Assembly (NCBI GenBank): GCA_018432935.1
Contig: JAHDSF010000017.1
Coordinates: 62,001 to 126,000 of the forward strand
Length of the DNA: 64,000 bases
Reading direction: 5' to 3'
DNA from: Rhodospirillales bacterium
GTDB lineage: Bacteria > Pseudomonadota > Alphaproteobacteria > Rhodospirillales > Shumkoniaceae
Shown piece by piece: positions 36,038 to 45,477 of this stretch. Both the position numbers and the translations under genes were made by a program. The notes below the pieces were generated by a model. That model ran no database searches. It saw nothing but the letters and a program-made list of their open reading frames with translations, and was not told the origin of the DNA. The first letter of the stretch is position 1. The number at the start of each line of letters is the position of its first letter.

Positions 36038-36988
36038 TCATGAGCCGGCGGTCAACCCACATTGTCTAATAAAAGTACAGATTCTTTCGCTCGCACTTTC
36101 CGAATATTGCTCTGCAAGCACGAGATCGGGAACGATCTGGTGACGCAGCCAAGTGAGCTGGCGCTTGGCGTAGTTCCGGCTGGCCTTTTGGCCACGGCGA
36201 ATCGCCTCGGCGAGCGTGATCTCGCCGCCCACATAGGCGGCCAGTTCGCGCACGCCGACGGCCTTAAGCGCCGGCGACCGCGGGTCCAGCCCCAAGCGCA
36301 GCAGGACCGCCACCTCGTCGATCGCCCCCTCCTCCACCATGCGCACGAAGCGGGCATCGATCGCCGCGTAAAGCCCGGCCCGCTCGGGCATCAGCGCAAC
36401 GATCACGAATGGCCCTGCGAGGGGCGCCTGCGATGGCTGATCGCGCTGCCATTCCGGCAGGGCTCGACCGGTCGCCGTCACAACCTCCCAGGCCCGCACC
36501 AGCCGTTGACGGTCGCCGGATGCGATCCGCTCCGCACTCTCCGGATCGAGGCGCCGCAGCTGCGCCCGGAATTCCTCCTCGCCCAGCTCGGCAAGCAGCG
36601 CGCAGGCTTCGCTGCGCACCGCGTCCGGCACCGTCGGTACCGGCGCCAGCCCCTCCATCAACGCCTTCAGGTAAAGCCCGGTCCCGCCGACGACGACCGG
36701 CAACCGGCCTGCGACCCTCGCCGCCGCAATCTCGGCCCCAGCCATCTCGAGCCACATGCCGGCCGAACAAGGCACTGCGACCGAGAGCACGCCGTAAAGG
36801 CGATGCGGAGCGCGTGCGATCTCCTCCTCGCCGGGGCGTGCCGTCAGCACCGCCAGCTCGCGATAGACCTGCATGGAGTCCGCGTTGACCACGACGCCGC
36901 CCAGGGTTTCCGCAACGTCCACCGCCAGCGACGACTTGCCGCTCGCGGTCGGGCCGGCGACAACGATGACGGCCAGATCCTCTCTCAC
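36038..36988 (-). CDS. miaA: tRNA dimethylallyltransferase
   Basis: Adds the isopentenyl group to A37 of tRNAs reading UNN codons; 316 residues. The P-loop is GPTASGKSS (about 11-19), followed by NADSMQVYREL, the VVGGTGLYLKAL motif, and RNYAKRQLTWLRH near the C-terminus. The GTG at 36988 follows GGAGGGGGG; upstream in-frame residues are not family-like. Adjacent to ilvB in the same direction, a recurrent alphaproteobacterial order. Confidence 0.94.
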   Translation of the reverse strand: MREDLAVIVVAGPTASGKSSLAVDVAETLGGVVVNADSMQVYRELAVLTARPGEEEIARAPHRLYGVLSVAVPCSAGMWLEMAGAEIAAARVAGRLPVVVGGTGLYLKALMEGLAPVPTVPDAVRSEACALLAELGEEEFRAQLRRLDPESAERIASGDRQRLVRAWEVVTATGRALPEWQRDQPSQAPLAGPFVIVALMPERAGLYAAIDARFVRMVEEGAIDEVAVLLRLGLDPRSPALKAVGVRELAAYVGGEITLAEAIRRGQKASRNYAKRQLTWLRHQIVPDLVLAEQYSESASERICTFIRQCGLTAGS

Positions 36989-37101
36989 ACCCCCCTCCGA
37001 TATCCTTTTTCGCGCCTTCGGGGCACTTTCAATCCCTGATGGTCGCAATCACCTGAAATACAGCCAACGTCGGTTCTCCACCGATCAGCAAGGGGTCGCA
37101 G

Positions 37102-37656
37102 ATGGGCCGTTTCGTGCCGAACGCTTCGTGGGTTGTCGTGGTGGCCGCAGCGTTGACGACTTTCTCCCCGGCGGCTCGGGCTCAGGACTCGTTCCTGTCC
37201 GAAATCAAAGGTGGCATCATGGCCCACGACGCGCCCTTGCTCGCCAGTGAGAAGGAAGGCGGCGTCGACGTCAACCTCGAGGCGCTGTTCCTGTCGCCCG
37301 ATTTCCTGTCCTTCCTCGCTTCCCCGCGCCCGCACGTCGGAACCCACATCAACACGTCAGGCGACACCAACCAGCTCTACGCCGGCCTGACCTGGACCTG
37401 GTACCCCTTCCAGAACCCGCTGTGGGGCGCCTTCTCTTTCGGCGGCTCGGTTCATGACGGAAAGTTGCACGCGACCGAGCGCGACCGCAAGGCGCTCGGC
37501 AGCCGGGTCCTGTTCCGTCTCGGCGCGGAGATCGGCTACGATGTCACCGAGGACTGGCGCATCTCGCTGCTGTGGGACCACGTCTCGAATGCCGACCTGG
37601 CCGACGAGAACGAGTCCATCAACAATGTCGGCGTCCGGCTCGGCTTCAGGTTCTGA
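37102..37656 (+). CDS. PagL-like acyloxyacyl hydrolase (lipid A 3-O-deacylase family)
   Basis: Outer-membrane beta-barrel protein of 184 residues with a signal peptide (about 1-27, ending ARAQ). The C-terminal block WDHVSNADLADENESINNVGVRLGFRF holds the His-x-Ser catalytic pair and a downstream Glu, and the chain ends in Phe as outer-membrane barrels do. PagL removes the 3-O acyl chain from lipid A; many relatives are untested. It is the only rightward gene in this stretch, divergent from miaA. Confidence 0.82.
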   Translation: MGRFVPNASWVVVVAAALTTFSPAARAQDSFLSEIKGGIMAHDAPLLASEKEGGVDVNLEALFLSPDFLSFLASPRPHVGTHINTSGDTNQLYAGLTWTWYPFQNPLWGAFSFGGSVHDGKLHATERDRKALGSRVLFRLGAEIGYDVTEDWRISLLWDHVSNADLADENESINNVGVRLGFRF

Positions 37657-37674
37657 ACGCACTCCGGGGGCGGG

Positions 37675-38217
37675 TCAGGAGGACGGCTCCTTGGCCGGCT
37701 GGAACAGCAGGCGAACCTGCTCGCGGGCCTCGAAAAGCTGGTTGCGCAGCCCCTTCAGGCGGTCGCGGGACATCCCGAAGAACCGGTTCTGCTCGTCCTT
37801 CGACAGGGTCAGCAGCAGCCGGCTCGCCACCTGCACGCGGTGATCCTCGAGGCCGCCGAGCACGCGCAGCACGAGGCTGCCCGCCGGGCCCATCCGCCAC
37901 AGATTGTGGATGTTCTCGAGGATCGTCCGTGGCGGATCGACGATCAGCTCTTCCAGCCCGTGGGCCGTATCCACCGCCTTCTCCATCGCCTGGTCCAGAG
38001 TGGCGAGCGCGGCATGAATCGCCACTGCCAGGCCCTGCGCCTGGATCTGGCGGTCTGCCGCATCCCGTTCGCGCTGCGCCTTGGCGGTCCGGTAGGGGAC
38101 CCAGATCGCGATGCCAAGCGCGACCATGACGCCCAGCGCCTGCAGCCAGACCGCGAGGCCGGGATGAAGCTCGAACCAGTCGAGGACGTCGATGAAGAAG
38201 TAGTATATGGCGGTCAC
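37675..38217 (-). CDS. Membrane-anchored hypothetical protein, 180 residues
   Basis: I do not recognise a family. One membrane helix lies at about 21-41 (LAVWLQALGVMVALGIAIWVP), followed by a basic segment and a long, mostly helical cytoplasmic region rich in Gln, Glu and Arg. No enzyme motif is visible. Convergent with the pagL-like gene (18-base gap), upstream of no obvious partner. Confidence 0.65.
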   Translation of the reverse strand: MTAIYYFFIDVLDWFELHPGLAVWLQALGVMVALGIAIWVPYRTAKAQRERDAADRQIQAQGLAVAIHAALATLDQAMEKAVDTAHGLEELIVDPPRTILENIHNLWRMGPAGSLVLRVLGGLEDHRVQVASRLLLTLSKDEQNRFFGMSRDRLKGLRNQLFEAREQVRLLFQPAKEPSS

Positions 38218-38266
38218 AGCGGCTGCCTCCCGCTATGCAGATTGTGTCGCGCTGCCGCCTCAACAA

Positions 38267-38282
38267 CCCTCGCGAGCGAGGG
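38267..38282 (-). terminator. Short palindrome after the dpp-type operon
   Basis: A perfect 7-base-pair stem, CCCTCGC/GCGAGGG, with a two-base centre lies 8-23 bases before the end of the 72-base gap, but on the upstream side of no leftward gene other than the hypothetical one; read leftward it follows the dppF-like stop and is trailed by a T-containing stretch (TTGTTG). It could end the operon weakly. Confidence 0.35.
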
Positions 38283-38289
38283 CGAGGCG

Positions 38290-39069
38290 TCAGTCCAGAA
38301 GCTGGTTCGCAAGCTCACGATTGTACCCCTTGGCGGCGGTCAGGAGCTGCCGGGTGTAGGCCTGCTCGGCCTCGCCGCGGTGAAGGCTCTCGACCTTCAG
38401 GCGCTCTACGATTTCGCCATGGCGCATCACGGCCAGGCGGTCGCACATGTGGGCGACGACGGCAAGATTATGCGACACCAGCATCATCGTCAGGCCCAAC
38501 TCGTCCTTGAGCCGGCGCAGCAGGTTCAGGATTTCGGCTTGAACCGAAACGTCGAGGGCGCTGGTCGGCTCGTCGAGCAGCAGGATTTTGGGCTCCAGGA
38601 TGATCGCCCGCGCGATCGCCACCCGCTGCCGCTGGCCACCCGACAGCTGGTGCGGATAGCGGAAGCGGAATGAGCGGTCGAGCCCGACGTCGCGCAACGC
38701 GCGCTCGACCCGCGCTCCCGCGTCGGCAAAGCCGTGGATCGACAGCGGCAACGACAGCGCGCGATCGACCGTATGCAGCGGATGCAGGGAGCTGAACGGG
38801 TCCTGGAACACCATCTGCAACTGCTTGTGGAAGGCTTTCGACCGGCGTGGCCGCTGCGGCTGGCCACTGATCTCCATCCGCCCCGTCCAGTGGGCGTGGA
38901 GCCCCGAAAGGGCGCGCAGCACGGTCGATTTTCCGGAACCGCTCTCTCCCACCAGCCCGAACACCTCACCCTCGGCGACCTCGAACGATATCCCCTTGAC
39001 CGCCTGCACTACGTGGCGGCCGGCGTGGAAGGTGACGGTCAGGTCGCGGGCGGCGATCGCGGGGGTCAT
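38290..39069 (-). CDS. Peptide/nickel-type ABC transporter ATP-binding protein (DppF/OppF type)
   Basis: A 259-residue ATPase: Walker A GESGSGKS (about 41-48), signature LSGGQRQR, Walker B ILLLDEP, switch His in [14 protein letters not shown] in the Q-loop region is typical of the family. The last gene of the operon; it overlaps the preceding ATPase gene by ATGA, so the two ATPases are made together. Confidence 0.9.
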   Translation of the reverse strand: MTPAIAARDLTVTFHAGRHVVQAVKGISFEVAEGEVFGLVGESGSGKSTVLRALSGLHAHWTGRMEISGQPQRPRRSKAFHKQLQMVFQDPFSSLHPLHTVDRALSLPLSIHGFADAGARVERALRDVGLDRSFRFRYPHQLSGGQRQRVAIARAIILEPKILLLDEPTSALDVSVQAEILNLLRRLKDELGLTMMLVSHNLAVVAHMCDRLAVMRHGEIVERLKVESLHRGEAEQAYTRQLLTAAKGYNRELANQLLD

Positions 39070-39920
39070 AGCGCGTCCTCGGCCCATGTCGGATCCCTCG
39101 CCAGCACCGGCAGGTCGCCGCGTGCCCCGCCCTCTATCTTGGGCAACGCCGCCAGCAGGCCGCGGGTGTAGGGATGGCGGGCGTCGTGCAGCGTGCCGGC
39201 AACGCATTCCTCGACGACGCGCCCTGCGTACATCACACAGATGCGGTCGCAGAAGCTGGCCACCATGTCGAGGTCGTGGGAGATGAACATCAGTCCCATC
39301 CCGCTTGCCCGCACGAGATCGTCGAGGATCGCCAGCACCTGCATCTGCACGGTGACGTCGAGAGCGCTGGTCGGCTCGTCGGCGATCAGGAGGTCCGGGC
39401 CCAGCGCCACCATCATGGCGATCATCACCCGCTGCCCCATGCCGCCCGACAGCTCGCCCGGATAGGCGTCGAGCACGCGGGCGGGATCGTTGATGCGGAC
39501 GCTCTCCAGCGCCGAAAAGGCCTTGGCGCGGGCGGCGGCCCGGCCCAGCGACGGGTCGGCGGTGCGGAACGCCTCGACCAGCTGGCGGCCGATGCTCATG
39601 ACCGGGTTCAGCGAGTACATCGGGTCCTGCAGGACCATCGAGATCCGCCGCCCCCTCACCCGCCGCATCTCGCGCTCGGACAGCGACAGGAGATCGAGGC
39701 CGGCAAACGACAGCCGCTGTGCCCGCACCTGGGCCGGCGGCCGGATCAGGCGCAGCACCGAGCGGCCGGTCAGGGTCTTGCCGGAGCCGGATTCGCCGAC
39801 GATGCCCACCCGCTCGCCGCGAGCGATGTCGAGCGAGACCCCGCGCACCGCGCGAACCACCCCGGTCTCGGTCGGGAAGTCGACCCGCAGGTCCCTGATC
39901 GAGAGCAGCGCCTCGCCCAT
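39066..39920 (-). CDS. Peptide/nickel-type ABC transporter ATP-binding protein (DppD/OppD type)
   Basis: A 284-residue ATPase: Walker [20 protein letters not shown] in the Q-loop region, signature LSGGMGQR, Walker B LLIADEP, switch His in ISHDL. The C-terminal [12 protein letters not shown] segment is the oligopeptide-transporter extension; the Cys-rich iron-sulfur tail seen in some homologues is not present. Starts two bases after the permease gene ends. Confidence 0.9.
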   Translation of the reverse strand: MGEALLSIRDLRVDFPTETGVVRAVRGVSLDIARGERVGIVGESGSGKTLTGRSVLRLIRPPAQVRAQRLSFAGLDLLSLSEREMRRVRGRRISMVLQDPMYSLNPVMSIGRQLVEAFRTADPSLGRAAARAKAFSALESVRINDPARVLDAYPGELSGGMGQRVMIAMMVALGPDLLIADEPTSALDVTVQMQVLAILDDLVRASGMGLMFISHDLDMVASFCDRICVMYAGRVVEECVAGTLHDARHPYTRGLLAALPKIEGGARGDLPVLARDPTWAEDAL

Positions 39921-39922
39921 GG

Positions 39923-40837
39923 CTACCCCGCGTCCTTGGGGTCGAGGACGTCGCGCAGGCCGTCGCCCAGCAGGTTGAAGCCGAGCGAGACGACGAAGAT
40001 GGCGATGCCCGGCATGGTCGCCACCCACCACTGGTCGAGCAGGAACTTGCGGCCGGAGGAGACCATCGCCCCCCACTCCGGCGACGGCGGCTGCGCGCCG
40101 AGGCCGAGGAAGCCGAGCCCGGCGGCGACCAGGATGATGCCCGCCATGTCGAGGGTCACCCGCACGATCACCGACGAGGTGCACAGCGGCACGATCTGCC
40201 CCATCACGATGCGCGGCGACGATGCGCCCTGCAGCCGCGCCGCGGCAATGAAGTCGGAGCGGCGGATGGTCAGGGTCTCGGCGCGGGCGATGCGGGCGTA
40301 TGGGGGCCAGGTGGTGACCGCGATCGCGATCACCGCGTTCTCGATCCCCGGTCCCAGCGCCGACACCAGGGCCAACGCGAGAATCAGACGGGGAAAGGCG
40401 AGAAAGATGTCGGTGATGCGCATCAGCACGGTATCGACCAAGCCGCCGAAATAGCCGGCCACGGTGCCGACCAGCAGGCCCAGCGGCGCCACGATGATGG
40501 CGACCAGGGCGACGATGGTGAGCGTGATTCGCGAGCCGTAGAGGATGCGCGACAGGATGTCGCGGCCAAGCTCGTCGGTTCCCAGCCAGTACCCCTGGGT
40601 GCCGGGCGCGAGCAGGCGGTGGTCGAGGTTCTGCGCGAACGGATGCTGCGGCGCAAGCCACGGCCCGATCGCCGCGACGATCAGCAGGCCCACTACCACG
40701 CACAGGCCGGTCATGGCCAGCGGGTTGCGGCGGAACTGCAGCCAGCCGCGGAACATTCGGCCGCACCAAGCCTGGCGCGGGCTTGCCGGCGCGTCATCGA
40801 GAAGCCAGGCGCGAAGGGTGGGAGACGATGTCGTCAC
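39923..40837 (-). CDS. Peptide/nickel-type ABC transporter permease (DppC type)
   Basis: A 304-residue inner-membrane protein, six helices, with the DppC N-terminal extension and the [18 protein letters not shown] motif. The EAA loop is RQ-like: [23 protein letters not shown]. The GTG start at 40837 follows GGGAGGAGG. It lies 49 bases after the DppB-type gene. Confidence 0.92.
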   Translation of the reverse strand: MTTSSPTLRAWLLDDAPASPRQAWCGRMFRGWLQFRRNPLAMTGLCVVVGLLIVAAIGPWLAPQHPFAQNLDHRLLAPGTQGYWLGTDELGRDILSRILYGSRITLTIVALVAIIVAPLGLLVGTVAGYFGGLVDTVLMRITDIFLAFPRLILALALVSALGPGIENAVIAIAVTTWPPYARIARAETLTIRRSDFIAAARLQGASSPRIVMGQIVPLCTSSVIVRVTLDMAGIILVAAGLGFLGLGAQPPSPEWGAMVSSGRKFLLDQWWVATMPGIAIFVVSLGFNLLGDGLRDVLDPKDAG

Positions 40838-40886
40838 CGGCCTCCTCCCGAGAACGAAGGCAAACCACGGTGGTTATGGGACTTCT

Positions 40887-41981
40887 TCATCGCGCCCTCG
40901 GGTCGAGCAGGCGGTACAGGATGTCGGACAACAGGTTGAGGCCGATGAAGACGGCGCCTACCACCACGGTGCCGCCCAGCACCGCGTTCATGTCGGCGTT
41001 CAGCAGCGAATTCGTGATGTAAAAGCCCAGCCCCGGCCATGAGAACACGATCTCGGTCAGCACCGAGCCTTCCAACAGGGTGCCGTAGGAGAGCGCGATG
41101 ACGGTGATCAGCGGCACCATCGCGTTGCCCAGGGCATGGCGCCAGATGACGGTCCGCTCGGCGAGGCCCTTGACGCGGGCGGTGGTGATGTACTCCTGCT
41201 GCAGTTGCGCCAGCATGAAGCTGCGCGTCATGCGGCTGATGTAGGCAAGCGAGAAATAGCCGAGGATCGAGGCCGGCAGAACGACGTGCGAGAGCGCGTC
41301 CCGGAACACGTCCCAGTCGCCGGCGATGGCGCTGTCGATCAGGATCACCCCGGTCAGCGGCTCGACCATGCCCTCGTACAGAAGATCGATCCGCCCCGGC
41401 CCGGGCAGCCAGTCGAGCTTGGCGTAGAAGACGAGCAGACCCATCAGCCCGAGCCAGAACACCGGGACCGAATAACCGACCAGGCCCAGCACGCGGATCG
41501 CCTGGTCAACCATGCTGCCGCGCTTCACCGCGGCGACGACCCCCGCGGGCACACCCAGAACCACCCCGATGACGGTCGCCACCGTGGCCAGCTCGAGGGT
41601 GGCCGGAAAGACGCGCCGGATGTCGTCGATGACCGGGTTGGAGGTCAACACCGAGCGGCCGAACTCGCCCTGCAGCGCGTTCCAGACGTAACGCGCGAAC
41701 TGCTCCCATAGCGGCAGGTTCAGGCCCAGCTCCTCGCGGACGCGGTCGTAGGTGCTGGCGTTGATGCGGTCCCCGACGGCCGCCAGCACGGGGTCGACCG
41801 GGACCACGCGACCGATGAAGAAGGTCACCGCAAGCAGGCCCAGGAAGGTGAAGCCAATGCTGAGGAGCAGGTTTGCGGCGCGGCCGGCCACCCGCGCGGC
41901 GCCGAAGCCCCGTCCTCGCCTGCTGGCGTTCGACGGAGGCGGCGACAACAGTGCCGCCTCCGTCAGTTCCCCTGTACTCAT
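40887..41981 (-). CDS. Peptide/nickel-type ABC transporter permease (DppB type)
   Basis: A 364-residue inner-membrane protein with six helices. Compared with DppB it carries about 35 extra polar residues at the N-terminus. Family features: LNLPLWEQFARYVWNALQGEFGRS, the EAA loop EYITTARVKGLAERTVIWRHALGNAMVP, and FSWPGLGFYITNSLLNAD. Starts 10 bases after the binding-protein stop. Confidence 0.92.
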   Translation of the reverse strand: MSTGELTEAALLSPPPSNASRRGRGFGAARVAGRAANLLLSIGFTFLGLLAVTFFIGRVVPVDPVLAAVGDRINASTYDRVREELGLNLPLWEQFARYVWNALQGEFGRSVLTSNPVIDDIRRVFPATLELATVATVIGVVLGVPAGVVAAVKRGSMVDQAIRVLGLVGYSVPVFWLGLMGLLVFYAKLDWLPGPGRIDLLYEGMVEPLTGVILIDSAIAGDWDVFRDALSHVVLPASILGYFSLAYISRMTRSFMLAQLQQEYITTARVKGLAERTVIWRHALGNAMVPLITVIALSYGTLLEGSVLTEIVFSWPGLGFYITNSLLNADMNAVLGGTVVVGAVFIGLNLLSDILYRLLDPRAR

Positions 41982-41991
41982 ACGATCCGCA

Positions 41992-43584
41992 TCACTTGGT
42001 GATGTTGCGGTAATAGACGACGTCGAAGTTGGGGCCGTGCTCGAAACCCTTCACATTCTTGCGCTCGGCCAGCACCTGGACGTTCTGGAACATGATGACG
42101 TAGGGCGAAACCTTGAGGAAATCGCGTTGCATCTGCTCGTAGATCGCCTTGCGCTTGGCGGGGTCGCTCTCGGCGAGCGCCGCCTCGGTCATCTTCGTAT
42201 ACTGCGGGATGTCCCAGGCATTGCGCCAGGCGAGCAGCTTGTTCGAGCTGTTGTCGGAGTTGTCCGGGTTCCAGGCGAAACCCTGCGCATTGGAGTGCGG
42301 GTCGAGATAGTCCGGAGCCCACTGCCCGATGTAGATGTCGTGCTGGCGGGCACGGTACTTGGTCAGGGTCTGCTTGTTGTCGCCGGGGATGATCTCGAGC
42401 TGGATGCCGGCCTTCGCCCAGGTCGCCTGCAGGACTTGGGCGATGTCCATCGTGGGATAGGTGTTGCGGGTATCCATCGTCAGCTTGAAGCCCCCGGACA
42501 GCCCGGCCTTGGCAAGCAGCGCCTTCGCCTTCTCGACGTTCAGCGTGTACGGCTTGTCGTTGATGGCGCCGAGATAGCCTTCGGGCAGGAACGTCTGATG
42601 CGGGACCCGGGTGCCGCGCAGGATCGCCTTCTCGATGCCCTCGTAGTCGACCAGCCACTTCAGGGCCTCGGTAACCTCGGGCTTGGACAGGTACTGGTTC
42701 TTCTGGTTGAGCCCGAGATAGAGGATCATCCCTTGCGGGACCTTACGGATCGTGATGTCCGGGTTCTTGGCCAGGACGTCGAGATCGTCGGGTGCCAGGT
42801 TGCGGGCGATGTCGGCGTCACCCTTCTCCAGCATCAGGCGCTGCGGCGCGCTTTCCGGCACGTGGCGCAGGGCCACCCGCTTCATCTTCGGCGCCCCCCG
42901 CCAATAGTCCTCGAAGGCGTCCAGCATGATGACCTCGTTCTGCCGCAAGGTCCCGACCTTGTAGGGACCGGATCCCGCGGCATGGGTCTTCAGCCAGTCG
43001 TTGCCGAAGTCGCCGTTCTTCTCGTTTGCCATCACCGTCTTCTTGTCGAGGACGGAGCTGACCCACGAGCCCAGGCAGTTCAGCACGAACGTCGGCGCAT
43101 AGGCTTTGTCGGTCTCGAATACCAGCGTCTTGGCGTCGGTGGCGCGCACCTTCTGGTCGACGTTGTCCTTCGACAGGCCGAACTCCTTGAGAATGAAGGC
43201 CGGGCCCTTGTCGAGCTTGACCAGACGCTGCAACGACCACGCCGCGTCTTCCGCCGTCAGCGGATTCCCGGACTGGAACTTGATGCCGTCGCGGATCTTG
43301 AAGGTGAAGGTCTTGCCGTCGCTCGACACCGTCCAGCTTTCCGCCGCCCCGCCCTGCATCTGGTCGGGATTCTTGATATCGTAGAAGACGATTCGATCGT
43401 ACAGATTGCCCGACAGCTCGCCGCCCACGAACTCGTAGATCTCGGCCGGATCGAGGCTGATCAGCTCATCGATCTGCCAGGCCATGACCACCATGTTGGC
43501 GGGAGTGGCAGCGCCAGCGGGAGCCATGCCCAGCGTGACCGCCAGCCCGATCGCCGCGGCTGCCGGCAGAAGACGGATATGCAT
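41992..43584 (-). CDS. ABC transporter substrate-binding protein, SBP_bac_5 (peptide/nickel) family
   Basis: Periplasmic binding protein of 530 residues with a signal peptide (about 1-26, ending AGAA). The family motif AESWTVSSDGKTFTFKIRDGIKFQSGNPLTAED is clear, as is the lobe-II DPHSNAQGFAW region. Family members bind peptides, nickel chelates, opines or oligosaccharides; the upstream sugar-acid dehydratase makes a carbohydrate-type ligand plausible but unproven. Confidence 0.9.
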   Translation of the reverse strand: MHIRLLPAAAAIGLAVTLGMAPAGAATPANMVVMAWQIDELISLDPAEIYEFVGGELSGNLYDRIVFYDIKNPDQMQGGAAESWTVSSDGKTFTFKIRDGIKFQSGNPLTAEDAAWSLQRLVKLDKGPAFILKEFGLSKDNVDQKVRATDAKTLVFETDKAYAPTFVLNCLGSWVSSVLDKKTVMANEKNGDFGNDWLKTHAAGSGPYKVGTLRQNEVIMLDAFEDYWRGAPKMKRVALRHVPESAPQRLMLEKGDADIARNLAPDDLDVLAKNPDITIRKVPQGMILYLGLNQKNQYLSKPEVTEALKWLVDYEGIEKAILRGTRVPHQTFLPEGYLGAINDKPYTLNVEKAKALLAKAGLSGGFKLTMDTRNTYPTMDIAQVLQATWAKAGIQLEIIPGDNKQTLTKYRARQHDIYIGQWAPDYLDPHSNAQGFAWNPDNSDNSSNKLLAWRNAWDIPQYTKMTEAALAESDPAKRKAIYEQMQRDFLKVSPYVIMFQNVQVLAERKNVKGFEHGPNFDVVYYRNITK

Positions 43585-43639
43585 GTAGATCCCTCCTCAG
43601 ACTTGTGTGAAGCGGAACTCCGCTCGTCGTTTTGACGTT

Positions 43640-43668
43640 ATGATGCGAGGGTCCGGGGCCGCGGTCAA
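43640..43668 (-). promoter_or_regulatory. Candidate promoter before the binding-protein gene
   Basis: Read leftward: TTGACC (43668-43663), 17 bases, CATCAT (43645-43640), in the 104-base gap between the dehydratase stop and the binding-protein start. It could give the importer its own transcript; a 6-base palindrome around 43610 lies between it and the gene. Confidence 0.35.
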
Positions 43669-43688
43669 CAGGCGGTCCCGGAACGGGC

Positions 43689-45413
43689 TCAGTGGATCTC
43701 GGGTTCGGGGACTTCCTCTCCGTTGTACTCCAGGAAATCGAAGTCACAGCCGTCGTTGGCTTGGGTCACGTGTTCGATGAACATCCGGGCGTAGCCGCGG
43801 GGCGCCTTGGGCGCCGGCGGCTGCCAGGCCTGTCGGCGGCGCGCTAGTTCCTCGGTCGGCACCTTGAGATCGAGGCGCCGGGCCGCGACGTCGATCTCGA
43901 TGACGTCGCCGTTGCGGACCAGGGCCAGCGGCCCCCCGACCCAGCTTTCCGGCGCCACGTGCAGCACACAGGCGCCGTAGCTGGTGCCGCTCATGCGGCA
44001 GTCCGAGATCCGCAGCATGTCGCGCACGCCTTGCTTGAGCAGCTTCTTCGGCAGCGGCAGCATGCCCCATTCCGGCATGCCCGGAGCACCCTTCGGCCCG
44101 GCGTTGCGCAGGATCAGGACGTGGTCGGGTGTCACATCGAGGTCGTCGCGATCGATGTCCGCCGTCATCGCCTCGTACGAGTCGTAAACCAGGGCGGGGC
44201 CGGCATGCTTGAGGAAGCGGGGATCGCAGGCGGCGCACTTCATGACGGCACCGTCGGGCGCCAGGCTGCCGCGCAGCACCGCCAGTCCGCCAGTGCCGAA
44301 GATCGCCTTGTCGAGCGGCCGGATCACGTCGGCGTTGAAGATTTGGGCGCCCTCGAGATTCTCTCCCAGCGCCCTGCCGTTCGCCGTCAAGCAGCCGAGG
44401 TGCAGGCTGTCCCGGATGACCGACAGCGCGGCCCGGCTGCCGCCGGCGTAATGCAGGTCCTCGGCCAGGTACTGGCCCGACGGGCGAAGGTTGAGGATGA
44501 CGGGCACCCTGGCGGCCGCCTTGTCGAAATCCTCCACCTGCAGCGGCACCCCGCAGCGCCGAGCCATCGCCACCAGATGCACGATGGCGTTGGTCGAGCC
44601 GCCGAACGCCAGCAGCGCAGTGCAGGCGTTCTCGAAGGCTTGTGCGGTCATCAGATCGCGCGGCTTGAGGTCCTCCCATACCATGTCGACGATGCGGCGG
44701 CCGCTGGCGCTGGCCATCCGGTTGTGGTTCGAATCGACGGCCGGAATGGTGGAGGCACCGGGCAGGGTCATGCCCAGGGTCTCGGCCAGCATGGTCATGG
44801 TCATTCCGGTGCCCATGGTCATGCACAAGCCGGGTGAGCGGGCGATCCCCTCCTCGATCTCGCGCCACTGGCATTCGGTGATGGTGCCGGCGCGCAGCTC
44901 GGCCCAGTATTTCCATGCGTCGGAGCCGCTGCCCAGAACCTCGGTACCCCAGCGGCCGTTGAGCATCGGCCCCGCGGGCATGAAGATGGCCGGGATATTC
45001 ATGCTGGCCGCCCCCATAAGCAGGCCGGGGGTGGTCTTGTCGCAGCCCCCCATCAGCACTGCGCCATCGAACGGATGGTGGCGCAGGATCTGCTCGACCT
45101 CCATCGCCAGCAGGTTCCGGTGCAGCATCGGACTCGGCCGCTCGAACGCCTCGGCCAGCGTCATCGCCGGCATCTCGATCGGAATCCCGCCCGCCTGCCA
45201 CACCCCGCGCTTGATCTCGGCGGCGCGGTCGCGGAAGTGGGTGTGGCAGCAGTTGATCTCGCTCCAGGTGTTGACGACGGCGATGACTGGCCGACCTTGG
45301 AATTCCTCGCGGGAGTAGCCCATCTGCAGCATCCGCGAACGATGACCGAAGGCCCTCAGGTCGTTGACCCCGAACCAGCGGTGGCTCCGCAACTCCTCGG
45401 GACGTCTACGCAT
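43689..45413 (-). CDS. IlvD/Edd-family dehydratase, L-arabinonate-dehydratase-like
   Basis: A 574-residue iron-sulfur dehydratase. Cluster cysteines fall at Cys56 (INCCHTH), Cys124 (GGCDK) and Cys197 (GLCM), the spacing of [2Fe-2S] pentonate dehydratases; CRMSGTSYG near the C-terminus holds the likely catalytic Ser. The NTWSEIN segment is typical of sugar-acid rather than branched-chain enzymes. It differs in many places from the dehydratase at 22368 and probably has another substrate. The start at 45413 follows AAGGAG. It is first in the direction of the importer operon and divergent (64 bases) from the PAS protein gene. Confidence 0.85.
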   Translation of the reverse strand: MRRRPEELRSHRWFGVNDLRAFGHRSRMLQMGYSREEFQGRPVIAVVNTWSEINCCHTHFRDRAAEIKRGVWQAGGIPIEMPAMTLAEAFERPSPMLHRNLLAMEVEQILRHHPFDGAVLMGGCDKTTPGLLMGAASMNIPAIFMPAGPMLNGRWGTEVLGSGSDAWKYWAELRAGTITECQWREIEEGIARSPGLCMTMGTGMTMTMLAETLGMTLPGASTIPAVDSNHNRMASASGRRIVDMVWEDLKPRDLMTAQAFENACTALLAFGGSTNAIVHLVAMARRCGVPLQVEDFDKAAARVPVILNLRPSGQYLAEDLHYAGGSRAALSVIRDSLHLGCLTANGRALGENLEGAQIFNADVIRPLDKAIFGTGGLAVLRGSLAPDGAVMKCAACDPRFLKHAGPALVYDSYEAMTADIDRDDLDVTPDHVLILRNAGPKGAPGMPEWGMLPLPKKLLKQGVRDMLRISDCRMSGTSYGACVLHVAPESWVGGPLALVRNGDVIEIDVAARRLDLKVPTEELARRRQAWQPPAPKAPRGYARMFIEHVTQANDGCDFDFLEYNGEEVPEPEIH

Positions 45414-45477
45414 AGGGAGGTTCTCCTTCGACCACGAATTCCGGTAGATTGGGGGACGGCGCGACGAGAGACGACGG

